From the NCBI RefSeq assembly GCF_000284595.1, contig NC_017671.1, positions 2,947,001-3,011,000 on the forward strand: a stretch of DNA of 64,000 nucleotides, written 5' to 3'. The notes below the pieces were generated by a model. That model ran no database searches and was not told the origin of the DNA. It was given only the letters and a program-made list of their open reading frames with translations. Each line of letters opens with the position of its first letter. The stretch's first letter is position 1. The DNA is from Stenotrophomonas maltophilia D457. GTDB taxonomy: Bacteria > Pseudomonadota > Gammaproteobacteria > Xanthomonadales > Xanthomonadaceae. A program made the position numbers and the translations under genes. Of the stretch, positions 10,493-19,370 are shown in pieces.

Positions 10493-11841
10493 TGGCGCTT
10501 CGTCCCTCACTGAAGCGCCCGCTGATCGTCAAAACCCTGATCTACCAGTTGCTCGCACTGCTGGTGGCCTTCTTCGCATTGCTGATGGTGCTGGTGCGTG
10601 TCGACAGCGGCGGCTACTACACCATCCAGACCTTCGCCCCGGTGGCGGCAGAGGCCGTTCGTCGGGACAGCAAGGGCGAGCTGTATGTGCAACGCACACC
10701 GGCGCTGGACGAGCTGCTGAAGATCGTCCCCGGCGCGTGGTTCATCGCCGAGGATGAGCAGGGCCAACATGTGACATTCGGCCACGTTCCGCCCGCCTAC
10801 GCCTCGCTGGTCGGCGCCCTCGACGGCATTCCCTATGGCGACCTGCGCGGACGCGGCCGCAACGACGGCCTGGCCGTGGTGATACGCCAGCACAGCGGTC
10901 CGGCCGGCAAGCTGACCATCATGGCCCATGGCGAAACCGATTCGCTGACCTGGCAGATGGCGCTGGCCGCACACATCATCACCCTGCCGATCTTCCTGCT
11001 GCTGGGCCTGGCCACCATCATCCTGACCCCGATCATCGTGCGCCGCGCCCTGGCTGGCGTGGAGCGCATCGCGCAGGAAGCCCGCAACATCTCTGCCAGC
11101 CGTCGCGGCATCCGTCTGACAGAGACCGCCGTACCGGTGGAGATCGCACCGCTGGTGACCGCGGTGAACGAAGCGCTGGACCGACTGGACGAAGGGCACG
11201 AACGGCAGCGCCGCTTCATCGCCGCCGCCGCCCATGAGCTGCGTACACCGATCGCCATCCTGCGGGTGAAGATCGATGCCACCGACGATTCCACCTCACG
11301 CAGCCTGGCGGTGGAAGTCGCTCGGCTGGCAACGCTTGCCGAGCAGCTCCTGGACCTGCACCGCATGGAAGCCGATGGACCGAAGGACTCCCTCAACCTG
11401 GCCCGCGTGGCCAAGCGGGTCGTCGCCGATCTGGCCCCCCTGCTGATCCAGTCCGACAAGACGGTCGCCGTGGCAGTGGAACCGAACTTCCCGGTGCTGG
11501 GCGAGTCCGGTGCCATCGAACGGGTGCTCTCCAACCTGGTACTGAATGCCGCCGAGCACGGTGGACGCCATATCATCGTGCGCGTGCAGGGCAGCTGCCT
11601 TGAGGTGGAAGACGATGGACCCGGCATTCCAGTCGACCAGCGCGAACGCGTGTTCGAGCCCTTCCAACGCCTGCGGCCCCGGCAGACAGGCGCCGGATTG
11701 GGATTGAACCTGGTGCGGCAGGTGATCGACCGCCACGGCGGCCACGTCACGATTCTGGATGCGCCCGGTGGTGGCGCCCTGATCCGCGTCGAGTTCCCCT
11801 CGCATCCAGGCGTCACCAGCGCATTGGCGCCGGAGTACTGA
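10492..11841 (+). CDS. Membrane sensor histidine kinase, partner of the OmpR regulator
   Basis: 449 residues. A first transmembrane segment (about 16-36), a periplasmic sensor loop of about 125 residues, a second transmembrane segment (about 161-183) and a HAMP-like linker lead to the H-box with His248 (AAAHELRTPIAIL). The ATPase domain follows, with NLVLNAAEHGG, DDGPGIP and GAGLGLNLV. The small periplasmic loop has no recognised fold. Its start overlaps the regulator stop. It phosphorylates the upstream response regulator. Confidence 0.9.
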   Translation: MALRPSLKRPLIVKTLIYQLLALLVAFFALLMVLVRVDSGGYYTIQTFAPVAAEAVRRDSKGELYVQRTPALDELLKIVPGAWFIAEDEQGQHVTFGHVPPAYASLVGALDGIPYGDLRGRGRNDGLAVVIRQHSGPAGKLTIMAHGETDSLTWQMALAAHIITLPIFLLLGLATIILTPIIVRRALAGVERIAQEARNISASRRGIRLTETAVPVEIAPLVTAVNEALDRLDEGHERQRRFIAAAAHELRTPIAILRVKIDATDDSTSRSLAVEVARLATLAEQLLDLHRMEADGPKDSLNLARVAKRVVADLAPLLIQSDKTVAVAVEPNFPVLGESGAIERVLSNLVLNAAEHGGRHIIVRVQGSCLEVEDDGPGIPVDQRERVFEPFQRLRPRQTGAGLGLNLVRQVIDRHGGHVTILDAPGGGALIRVEFPSHPGVTSALAPEY

Positions 11842-12000
11842 GCGCATCGCTTCCACGTGGATGACTATGCGCGGATGACTACTGGCTGTCCGCGCGCCAG
11901 GACTGCGGTTGATGCGCAAGGTTGCGGCAATGTTCGCTGCCCAGCATCCAGGTGAGCAGCACAGCAGGTGCTGCGTCCGGAACTGACAGGAAGCCTGCAT

Positions 12001-12594
12001 GTGACACAGGGAGCTCCTCCACCGCCCTCTTCCACCCCTGCCCCGCCGCCTCGGAATACGCCCAGCCTGACCGCCGCAGCATGGAACTGCCGCGCGCATG
12101 CAGGCCGCGCGCGTGGGTTGGAACACTGGCCGCACTGGCTGCGGATGATTCCCGAACGCGAGCGGGCCGGCGTGCTGATCCGCCTGTTCGCCGCGCTGTT
12201 CCTGCTGCTCCCCGGCCTTGCGCTGGTGGCTTCCGCGTATCGGCACGCGCATGCAACGGCCACTGCCGTGCTGGTGTTCGTCGCCGTGCATGCCGCACTG
12301 CACATGCTGGCCGTGTGGCGAGGGGCTGCACTACGCCCAGCTCCCCCGCTGCTGCGGACCCTGGATACGCGCGCAGCCGCCGTGATGCTTGCTGCCACGT
12401 TGATGATCATCGCGATCGTCGCCGCCACCGCAACGCTGCCGGTTGCGGTCTGCACCGTGCTGCTGGTCGGCGCGTTGTGCCAGCTTTCGACCCTGCCCAC
12501 GCCGGCGCAACGCCTCCGCCACGTGCTGTTGGCGCTCGGTAGCATGATCCAGTTCATCGCGATGGCACTGCTCACGCAGGGCATTGCCCACTGA
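12001..12594 (+). CDS. Membrane protein of unknown function in the MacAB cluster
   Basis: About 197 residues from GTG 12001, which has AGGAAG 7 nt upstream; GTG 11968 is an alternative. A proline-rich N-terminus precedes four hydrophobic segments (roughly 58-78, 83-103, 121-141 and 146-160), with a final one before the C-terminus. No domain is recognised. It lies between the sensor kinase and the adaptor gene, so a role linked to the exporter is possible, but only by position. Confidence 0.55.
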   Translation: MTQGAPPPPSSTPAPPPRNTPSLTAAAWNCRAHAGRARGLEHWPHWLRMIPERERAGVLIRLFAALFLLLPGLALVASAYRHAHATATAVLVFVAVHAALHMLAVWRGAALRPAPPLLRTLDTRAAAVMLAATLMIIAIVAATATLPVAVCTVLLVGALCQLSTLPTPAQRLRHVLLALGSMIQFIAMALLTQGIAH

Positions 12595-12729
12595 CACGCC
12601 TGCACCATCGCAAGGTTCGCGCAATCCAGCGCATCGAGACTCGACCACCATCCACACCTGTCACCCCAGGCGTGCATTCCAACAGTCTCGAGGATCCACG
12701 ATGCCCTGTCTCTTCCGGATGCCGCGCCG

Positions 12730-13920
12730 ATGAGCGCCACACCGCGCAGCCGCCGCCGTGTGCAGATCATTGCTGCCGCACTCCTCTGCACAACGTTGGC
12801 ACTCTTCGCCTGGCTCCGGCCCGTACCACCACCGAAGCTGCAGGTGGCACCGGTAACCCGGGGCAACATTGAACAGGTCGTTGAAGCCACTGGAACACTG
12901 AAGCCCTCGCGGCTGGTGAGCGTGGGCGCGCAGGTCTCCGGCCGCATCGAGGCCCTGCATGTGAAGCTGGGCGACAAGGTGAAGGCCGGCGATCCGATTG
13001 CCGATATCGATTCGCGCACCCAGCGCAACGCATTGCTGAGTGCGCAGGCAGCACAGCGCACCGCGCGCGCCAACCGCGATGCGCTGGCCACCGACCTGCG
13101 CCAGTTCGAGCTGACATTGCATCGACAGCAGCAGCTGGTGACCTCGCAGTTGGTGGCACGCGCCGACGTCGATGCGGCCAAGGCCAAGGTCGATGCCACC
13201 CGGGAACAGATCGCCGCGCTGGAAGGTGAGATCGTGCAGCGGCAGACCGACGTGGATATCGCACAGACCAACCTCGAGTACACCCGTATCACCGCCCCCA
13301 CCGACGGCACCGTGCTGGCCGTGGTGGCGCGCCAGGGGCAGACCGTGAACGCGGTACAGAGCGCACCGACCATCGTGATGCTGGGCAACCAGGACGTGAT
13401 GACGGTCTACGCGGAAATCTCCGAGGCGGATGTTGTGCACACGTCCGTTGGTCAGGAAGCGTACTTCACCATTCTTGGCGACGCGGGACGTCGCTACAGG
13501 AGCACGCTGCGCGACATCGCCCCGGCTCCGGAATCGATCACCCAGGAAGACGCCTCCGCCCTTGCTTCACCCGCGACCGGCGGTGGCAGCCGCACCGCCA
13601 TGTACTACAACGGGCAGTTCGACGTCGCCAACGCCGATGGCCGCCTGCGCAGCTACATGACCGCGCAGGTGCGCATCGTGCTGGGTCGCGCCGACAACGT
13701 ACTGACGCTGCCCTCCGCTGCGCTCGGTGCACGCGCGGCCGATGGCAGCTACAGCGTACAGGTGCGTGGCGCGGACGGGCACGCCCATGCGCGCCGCATC
13801 ACCATCGGGCTGGACGACCAGATCCAGGTGGAGGTACGCAGCGGCCTGAAAGAGGGCGAACAGGTGGTGCTGGCGCAGGCCCGGGACGAAGCCGCTACCG
13901 CACACGCGCCGTCGAAATGA
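12730..13920 (+). CDS. macA: MacA-like periplasmic adaptor (membrane fusion protein)
   Basis: 396 residues. One N-terminal membrane anchor (about 10-26) precedes a barrel-sandwich lipoyl half (RLVSVGAQVSGRIEALHVKLGDKV), a long coiled-coil hairpin (about 85-180), the second lipoyl half (YTRITAPTDGTVLAVVARQGQTV) and a beta-barrel C-terminus. It joins the MacB ATPase to an outer-membrane channel and stimulates it. It overlaps macB by 4 bp (ATGA), so coupling is tight. No TolC-type gene is in this cluster, so an outer-membrane channel from elsewhere must be used. The substrate (macrolide, peptide or other) cannot be read from sequence. Confidence 0.85.
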   Translation: MSATPRSRRRVQIIAAALLCTTLALFAWLRPVPPPKLQVAPVTRGNIEQVVEATGTLKPSRLVSVGAQVSGRIEALHVKLGDKVKAGDPIADIDSRTQRNALLSAQAAQRTARANRDALATDLRQFELTLHRQQQLVTSQLVARADVDAAKAKVDATREQIAALEGEIVQRQTDVDIAQTNLEYTRITAPTDGTVLAVVARQGQTVNAVQSAPTIVMLGNQDVMTVYAEISEADVVHTSVGQEAYFTILGDAGRRYRSTLRDIAPAPESITQEDASALASPATGGGSRTAMYYNGQFDVANADGRLRSYMTAQVRIVLGRADNVLTLPSAALGARAADGSYSVQVRGADGHAHARRITIGLDDQIQVEVRSGLKEGEQVVLAQARDEAATAHAPSK

Positions 13921-15881
13921 GCACATCCGCCACCGCCCCCTTGCTGCGCGTACGCGGCATCCGCCGCGAATTCGCGGCCGGCGAACAGACGCTGGTCGTG
14001 CTCGATGGCGTGGACCTGGACATCCACGCAGGCGAACTGGTGGCCATCGTGGGCCAGTCCGGCTCGGGCAAGTCCACGTTGATGAACATCCTCGGCTGCC
14101 TCGATCGCCCTTCCGCCGGTGCATACCAGATCGCCGGACGCGAAACCGCTCAGATGTCGCCCGATGAACTGGCCGAACTACGCCGCGAGCACTTCGGCTT
14201 CATCTTCCAGCGCTATCACCTGCTGACCGACCTGACCGCATTGGGCAATGTAGAAGTGCCAGCGATCTATGCCGGCATGGCGGCGGCCACCCGCCGCGCC
14301 CGCGCGGCCGAGCTGTTGGCGCGGCTGGGCCTGAGCGAACGTATGCAGCATCTGCCTGGCGAGCTGTCAGGTGGCCAGCAGCAGCGTGTTTCGATTGCGC
14401 GCGCACTGATGAACGGCGGCGCGGTGATCTTCGCCGATGAGCCGACGGGTGCACTGGACACCCACTCCGGCAGGGAGGTGATGAAGATCCTGGGCGAGCT
14501 GCATGCCGAGGGCCACACCGTGGTGCTGGTGACGCACGACATGGCCATGGCCGAACATGCTCATCGCATCATCGAGATCCGCGATGGCCGGGTTGTCGAT
14601 GATCGCGCCACGGGCGGGGTCTCTGCCGTGGATGGGTCAGCGGCGGCCCCGCCGCAGCGCGGCGGTGGCAGCGGCTGGCAGGCGGTGCGTGACCGCTTTA
14701 CGGAGGCGTTCCGCATGGCCCTGCGCGCAATGAACGCGCACCGCATGCGCACCTTCCTGACCATGCTCGGCATCATCATCGGCATTGCGTCGGTCGTCTC
14801 CGTGGTCGCGCTGGGTACCGGCGCGCGCCAGGCCATCCTGTCCAACATTTCCTCGCTGGGTACCAACACCATCGAGATCTATCCCGGGTCCGGCTTCGGC
14901 GACCTGCACTCGGCGCGGGTGGAAACGCTCACCCCCGGCGACAGCGTGGCCCTGGCCGGGCAGCCGTTCGTGGACAGCGCTACACCCGGCGTGGCCACCA
15001 CCGGCACCGCGCTGCGCGGCAACCGCTCGGCCAGCGTGCAGGTGCATGGCGTCAGCGAGCAGTACTTCCGCGTGCATGGCCTGAAGCTGGGCGAAGGTGC
15101 CTTCTTCGGCCCGGCCGCCGTGGCCGGCTACCAGCAGGTAGTGGTGATCGATGCCAATACCCGCGCCCGCTTCTTCGCTGCGGTGGACAATCCCATCGGC
15201 CAGACCCTGCTGCTGGGCAACGTGCCGGTGCGCGTGGTGGGCGTGGTGAAGAAGGACGCCGGCGCGGTCGGCGATGCCTCGCTGCTGCGGGTGTGGCTGC
15301 CCTACACCACCACCATGGCGCGCATGCTCGGGCAGAGCCACGTTTCCAGCATCACCGTGCGTGTCTCCGATGCCATCAGCATGGAGGCGGCCGAGCGCGC
15401 CATCGGACGATTGCTGGCACGCCGCCATGGCAGCACCGATTTCTACATGAGCAACAACGCGCAGATCCGCCAGTCCATCGAACAGACCACCGGCATCCTG
15501 ACCATGATGATCAGCTCCATCGCCGCCATCGCGCTGGTAGTGGGCGGAATCGGAGTGATGAACATCATGCTGGTGTCGGTGACCGAGCGAACACGCGAGA
15601 TCGGCGTGCGCATGGCGGTGGGCGCGCGGCGCAGCGACATCCTGCAACAGTTCCTGATCGAATCGGTCCTGGTCTGCCTGCTCGGTGGCGTGCTCGGCAT
15701 CGGCGTGGCCCTGGCATTGGGGGCAGGGTTGGCGCTGGCCAACGTGGGTTTCAGCCTTGTGTTCTCCGCCAATTCGATCCTGGCCGCCTTCGCCTGTTCC
15801 AGCCTGATCGGTATTGGCTTCGGCTTCCTGCCAGCACGCCGCGCCGCGCAGCTGGACCCGGTCGAAGCACTGGTTCGATAG
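13917..15881 (+). CDS. macB: MacB-like ABC exporter, fused ATPase and permease
   Basis: 654 residues. The N-terminal nucleotide-binding domain has Walker A GQSGSGKST (46-54), signature LSGGQQQR (150-157), Walker B IFADEP (171-176) and the H-loop in VLVTHD. The C-terminal permease has the MacB layout: one transmembrane segment near 285, a large periplasmic domain, and three membrane segments in the last 150 residues, ending in ARRAAQLDPVEALVR. It drives export by mechanotransmission together with MacA. The start overlaps macA, and the two-component pair upstream probably controls the cluster. Confidence 0.9.
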   Translation: MSTSATAPLLRVRGIRREFAAGEQTLVVLDGVDLDIHAGELVAIVGQSGSGKSTLMNILGCLDRPSAGAYQIAGRETAQMSPDELAELRREHFGFIFQRYHLLTDLTALGNVEVPAIYAGMAAATRRARAAELLARLGLSERMQHLPGELSGGQQQRVSIARALMNGGAVIFADEPTGALDTHSGREVMKILGELHAEGHTVVLVTHDMAMAEHAHRIIEIRDGRVVDDRATGGVSAVDGSAAAPPQRGGGSGWQAVRDRFTEAFRMALRAMNAHRMRTFLTMLGIIIGIASVVSVVALGTGARQAILSNISSLGTNTIEIYPGSGFGDLHSARVETLTPGDSVALAGQPFVDSATPGVATTGTALRGNRSASVQVHGVSEQYFRVHGLKLGEGAFFGPAAVAGYQQVVVIDANTRARFFAAVDNPIGQTLLLGNVPVRVVGVVKKDAGAVGDASLLRVWLPYTTTMARMLGQSHVSSITVRVSDAISMEAAERAIGRLLARRHGSTDFYMSNNAQIRQSIEQTTGILTMMISSIAAIALVVGGIGVMNIMLVSVTERTREIGVRMAVGARRSDILQQFLIESVLVCLLGGVLGIGVALALGAGLALANVGFSLVFSANSILAAFACSSLIGIGFGFLPARRAAQLDPVEALVR

Positions 15882-15971
15882 CCAGTGACGTTACCTGCAG
15901 TGACGGCAGGTTCGCGCAATGTCTGCGGGCTCTACTGGAGCTACCAACAATGTCCGCACAGGAGCTGGACG

Positions 15972-16370
15972 ATGTCTCTGAAACCAGGAAGAACCGCACT
16001 GCTGCTGGCAGCCGCTGCACAACTGATGCTGCTGTTGCCCTACTCCGGCGACGCCCATGCGCAACGCGGTAACCGCTACAACCCGCAGTGGGACCAGGAC
16101 TACCGTGACCGCGATCGTGATGCATGGGAGCGTCGTGAACGCGAGCGTGAGCGTGACCGGGAACGTGAGCGCCGCCACGATGCCAAGACCACCGGTGTGG
16201 TGGTGGGCGTGGTGGGCGCAGCCGTCGTGGCCGGTGTGATTGCCGCAGCCGCCAAGCGCGAACGCGAGACCCGCGAACGCGCCGACTACTGCATTCGCCG
16301 CTACGGCAATTATGACCGCCGCAACGATACCTATCGCGGCGCCGACGGCTACACCTATCCCTGCCGCTGA
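15972..16370 (+). CDS. Secreted BA14K-like small basic protein
   Basis: 132 residues from ATG 15972 with GGAG upstream. A signal peptide (cleavage after AHA near residue 30) is followed by a highly charged Arg/Glu/Asp-rich stretch (about 33-72), a Gly/Val/Ala hydrophobic segment (about 75-93) and a C-terminal motif YCIRRYGNYD...DTYRGADGYTYPC. That motif resembles the BA14K family (C-x3-SYDP-x-TGTY-x-GYDG-x3-PC). Function is unknown in general. It follows macB on the same strand, 90 bp away, so it may belong to the same regulon. Confidence 0.65.
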   Translation: MSLKPGRTALLLAAAAQLMLLLPYSGDAHAQRGNRYNPQWDQDYRDRDRDAWERRERERERDRERERRHDAKTTGVVVGVVGAAVVAGVIAAAAKRERETRERADYCIRRYGNYDRRNDTYRGADGYTYPCR

Positions 16371-16397
16371 CCTGCACATCTCAAGGACATACGACCC

Positions 16398-16775
16398 ATG
16401 AAGAAGACCGCTCTGTTGATCGCATTGTGCGCCGCTCCGCTGGCCTCCCAGGCCGCGCCGGCTGACCCGAAGCAGGCCTACATCGATTCCACGTTCACAG
16501 CGATGGACACCAACAAGGATGGGCGCGTCGACAAGGCCGAATACACCAGATTCCAGCAGGGGCGCTTCAGCAAGCAGGCCGATTCGATCGACGCCGCGTT
16601 CAGTGCCATGGACACGAACAAGGATGGCAGGATCAGCAAGGATGAAGCCACGTTGGTGCCGGAGATTGCGAAGTACTTTGCGGGCCTGGACACCGATGGT
16701 GATGGCTATCTGTCGCTGAAGGAGATGCAGCAGGCCATGGTGGCCGCGCAGACGGCAGACGCCCCGGCGAGGTAG
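16398..16775 (+). CDS. Secreted EF-hand (calmodulin-like) calcium-binding protein
   Basis: 125 residues with a signal peptide (MKKTALLIALCAAPLASQA). Three canonical EF-hand loops begin at Asp37 (DTNKDGRVDKAE), Asp72 (DTNKDGRISKDE) and Asp98 (DTDGDGYLSLKE), each with a Glu at position 12. It should bind calcium in the periplasm or outside the cell. It starts 27 bp after the BA14K-like gene, so the two are probably cotranscribed. Confidence 0.85.
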   Translation: MKKTALLIALCAAPLASQAAPADPKQAYIDSTFTAMDTNKDGRVDKAEYTRFQQGRFSKQADSIDAAFSAMDTNKDGRISKDEATLVPEIAKYFAGLDTDGDGYLSLKEMQQAMVAAQTADAPAR

Positions 16776-16814
16776 CGCCCCGGTACTGGATGCCAATCCA
16801 CATCGCCTTGGTGG

Positions 16815-16886
16815 GTGCCCACCCTGGTGGGCACGGCTGCGTCACCGCGCGCCAGGGCCAGAATGCCCACCAAAGTGGGCGGCTAC
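16815..16886. repeat. Two REP-like stem-loops between genes
   Basis: A 9-bp hairpin GTGCCCACC/GGTGGGCAC lies at 16815-16834. A second, GCCCACC...GTGGGC followed by CTACC (GTAG on the minus strand), lies at 16865-16886. Stem plus GTAG is the layout of SMAG repeats. The rest of the 245-bp gap (16776-17020) shows nothing further. Confidence 0.6.
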
Positions 16887-17020
16887 CGCAGCGGTGAAAT
16901 GGCATCCACCCAGGCGGACATCTACCCGGCTGGTACGCGTCGGTCGCCAAGCGAACTCAGCAATGCCCGCGCACCGAGTTGCAAAGACCGCGTGAGGCGA
17001 GGCTGCGACAGGCCGGGACC

Positions 17021-18343
17021 CTAGCCCATCCGTATCGCCGGGATGTCGCGCGCCTGCGCATCGACCTCCTGCTGGCGCTGCGCGTGTGCCTGTTCACGAT
17101 CCGCACCGACTGCCTGCAGGGCCTGCAGTGACTGCTCGACCGGCGTCTGCACCGCCCGGTCCGTGGGCATGGAGGCCCGCAGATGCGCCGGATCATTCAA
17201 CTCGCCCTGCACCACGAACACGTTGCGGCCGGCCGGGTGATCGGCAGTCCGCGCGCTCAGCAGCACATGGTCGGCGCGTTCGAGCTGGTTGTGGCGCGCC
17301 AAGGCCATCACGCTCGCCACCAGGCGCTCGCCGTTCTCGTCGTGGGTACGCCCGGCGCCGGCATCGATCGCGGCCACGCCTTCGCGCACCTGCTGCATCA
17401 ATGCGTACTCACGGTGGCCGGGTCCAATGTCGGCCAGACGGGTCGCTACCTGCGCGGGATCCGGCACGTCGTCCACGGCTGCGGTCAGCGGGCTGCGGGT
17501 GATGGTCCGGTACGGGTCGTCCGGGTGGAACTGGGTACGTTTTTCCTGCCGTTCCAGACGAACGTCCCGCGCGTCGTTGAGTTCAGCGATGCGGGCCGGA
17601 TCGGTGATCTCACGCATCGACATGTGGCCACCACCCGCGCTGACACTGGCCCATTTCCTGTCCGCTTCGAAGTACATCGCGTAGTAGCTGTTGCCACCGA
17701 TGACGTTCGGATCGACCGCCGAGCGCCCTTCCAGTGCCTGGGTGGCTTCCAGCACGCTCAACCGGGTCAGGTATTGCCCACCCTTCGTCCATCCCATCTG
17801 GCTGATGGCATCGATGCTGGTGTTGCCTACGCGCGGGCCTCCGGCGTAGTCATTGTTGAGCATGTTGGTCCAGATCTGTTCCAGCTTCTCGGGGCCGCTC
17901 TTCTGCTCAGCCGCCTGCAGCAACACGCGCGGCGTCCAGCAGTTGGGATCGAGTTCATGCCGTTCGAATGCCCGGTCGTGTGCCAGCATCACGTCCTTGC
18001 CGGGGAGATTCAGTGCAAATTCGGGACGCCCCTGCTCCATCCAGAACAGGCGTCGCTCCAGGTCCTGGCGCAGAAGCGTCTGCCCAAACATCTCCCATTG
18101 CCGCTCGCTCAGCTGCGCGTCGGGAAAGCTGGAGCCCTTGCCTTCCTGATCTCGGGCGTAATCCTGTGCGTAGCTGTTTGCAACGCGGCCTGGCAGGCTG
18201 TCGTTGCGAACAACACCCAGCGCAAGCGTGCCATAGCCATCCGCATCTGGCAGCTGCGACAGATAGTTCCAGTACAACTCACGGTTTCCGGCCTTGGCAT
18301 AGCTGGCCAGAATCCTGAGATTTTCTTGCGTCAATCCGCCCAT
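17021..18343 (-). CDS. XVIPCD-containing X-T4SS effector (antibacterial toxin candidate), copy 1
   Basis: 440 residues from ATG 18343 (AGGAG 8 nt upstream). The C-terminal part, about 305-411, has the XVIPCD secretion-signal pattern: GPGHREYALMQQVREGV, LARHNQLERADHVLLS, NVFVVQGELNDPAH and AVQTPVEQS, then a Gln-rich tail. This domain is recognised by VirD4 of the X-T4SS, which injects toxins into rival bacteria. The N-terminal 300 residues match no enzyme family I recognise and have no signal peptide. The gene follows its presumed immunity lipoprotein by 19 bp. Residues 1-147 differ from copy 2 at about 35 sites; residues 148-440 differ at only about 14. Because the immunity partner is a secreted lipoprotein, the toxin probably acts in the target periplasm. 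Confidence 0.85.
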   Translation of the reverse strand: MGGLTQENLRILASYAKAGNRELYWNYLSQLPDADGYGTLALGVVRNDSLPGRVANSYAQDYARDQEGKGSSFPDAQLSERQWEMFGQTLLRQDLERRLFWMEQGRPEFALNLPGKDVMLAHDRAFERHELDPNCWTPRVLLQAAEQKSGPEKLEQIWTNMLNNDYAGGPRVGNTSIDAISQMGWTKGGQYLTRLSVLEATQALEGRSAVDPNVIGGNSYYAMYFEADRKWASVSAGGGHMSMREITDPARIAELNDARDVRLERQEKRTQFHPDDPYRTITRSPLTAAVDDVPDPAQVATRLADIGPGHREYALMQQVREGVAAIDAGAGRTHDENGERLVASVMALARHNQLERADHVLLSARTADHPAGRNVFVVQGELNDPAHLRASMPTDRAVQTPVEQSLQALQAVGADREQAHAQRQQEVDAQARDIPAIRMG

Positions 18344-18362
18344 CGCCTGCTCCTGAATGCAC

Positions 18363-19235
18363 TCACTGCCGGACGCGGGAGCGCGCGAGAAGATCCCGCA
18401 CCGCATCTTCCATCCGCTTCCAGTCCGCCAGGAAGGCCCGCTTGTAGTTCAGCGAGATGGAAAGCTTGTTCTCCACATCCGAGAAATAGTGGAAGCACCC
18501 CGCAGCGGCTTGCCCTTGCTCACTGATGACCTGATCGCCCTGCAGGCGAACGCCATCCCCCCGAAACGCCGTGCTTTCGCATTTGATGAATGTGGTCAGA
18601 CTGCCGTTTGGAGCGCGCGCGATGTACCAATCATCTTCATAGGCAGGATTACGCGTGGGCGGTTTTCCATAGCGTGCCTCGTATTCCTTCGAGAAAATCC
18701 CCATCCTCGTTTCATCGATGGCGTAAGGCGTCAGTCCCATGACGTCGGGCCGCGCAATACGCAGATCGAGTCGATCCCGAGGATCCCCTCGCTCCACCGA
18801 TCCTTCCTCGGTGGATGCCTGGTTGGAGGACAATCGCTCCAATGATGTTTCGATTGGCGCACGATCGATGTAGTCGATCGCCACAGCAATTTCCTTCCGG
18901 AAATCATTCGTACGCGGATTGGCCCGGGCGCCCGGCGCCGTCGGCTTCATGTCCGGCCACTCGATGACCAGCGTCACGCCCTCGCCGGGCCACGGTGCGA
19001 TCTGGCTGTCCAGGTAGTTGGCCGGAATGCGGAAAGTGTTCGGCCCGAGCTTCACGTCCACGGGCGCATCGGTATAGGTGTGGCCGTTGATCGTGCGACC
19101 GGTCTGCGTTGCGCCGGACATGGCGGGATTCCTTTCGTGTTCGGTGGACGGCGGCCGCGCACACGCGCCGGCACTCACCGCGACGGCAAGTGCAAGCGTC
19201 AGGCAACGGCCGGGGGACATCACGTGCATGGGCAT
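18363..19235 (-). CDS. Putative X-Tfi immunity lipoprotein, copy 1
   Basis: 290 residues from ATG 19235 (ATG 19229 is possible). The N-terminal signal is hydrophobic and ends in AGAC, a weak lipobox with Cys near residue 25. The mature protein has an N-terminal part (about 45-118, INGHTYTDAPVDVKLGPNTFRIPANY) that is almost unchanged in copy 2 (4 differences in 118) and a C-terminal part that differs at about 55 of 172 positions. It lies immediately upstream of the effector on the same strand, the usual order for X-T4SS immunity genes. It should sit in the producer's periplasm and block the toxin delivered by siblings. Distant similarity to Tli4-type immunity proteins is possible but not certain. 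Confidence 0.7.
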   Translation of the reverse strand: MPMHVMSPGRCLTLALAVAVSAGACARPPSTEHERNPAMSGATQTGRTINGHTYTDAPVDVKLGPNTFRIPANYLDSQIAPWPGEGVTLVIEWPDMKPTAPGARANPRTNDFRKEIAVAIDYIDRAPIETSLERLSSNQASTEEGSVERGDPRDRLDLRIARPDVMGLTPYAIDETRMGIFSKEYEARYGKPPTRNPAYEDDWYIARAPNGSLTTFIKCESTAFRGDGVRLQGDQVISEQGQAAAGCFHYFSDVENKLSISLNYKRAFLADWKRMEDAVRDLLARSRVRQ

Positions 19236-19345
19236 TCCATTGCAGAGTTCCCAATCGATTATAGGTAAAACTGCGGAGGCGAACGAAGGGTCCGCGCCCC
19301 AAGGCTTAAAGGCCTAGGCGAAAACCACTTTAGACCCGAGCCCGT

Positions 19346-19370
19346 GACCGGCTCACCCGGGGGGCCGGTC
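19346..19370 (-). terminator. Hairpin at the effector copy 2 stop codon
   Basis: A 7-bp perfect stem GACCGGC/GCCGGTC with an 11-nt loop overlaps the stop codon of effector copy 2 and lies in the gap before immunity copy 1. No T-run follows, so intrinsic termination is doubtful. The hairpin may just protect the mRNA end. Confidence 0.35.
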
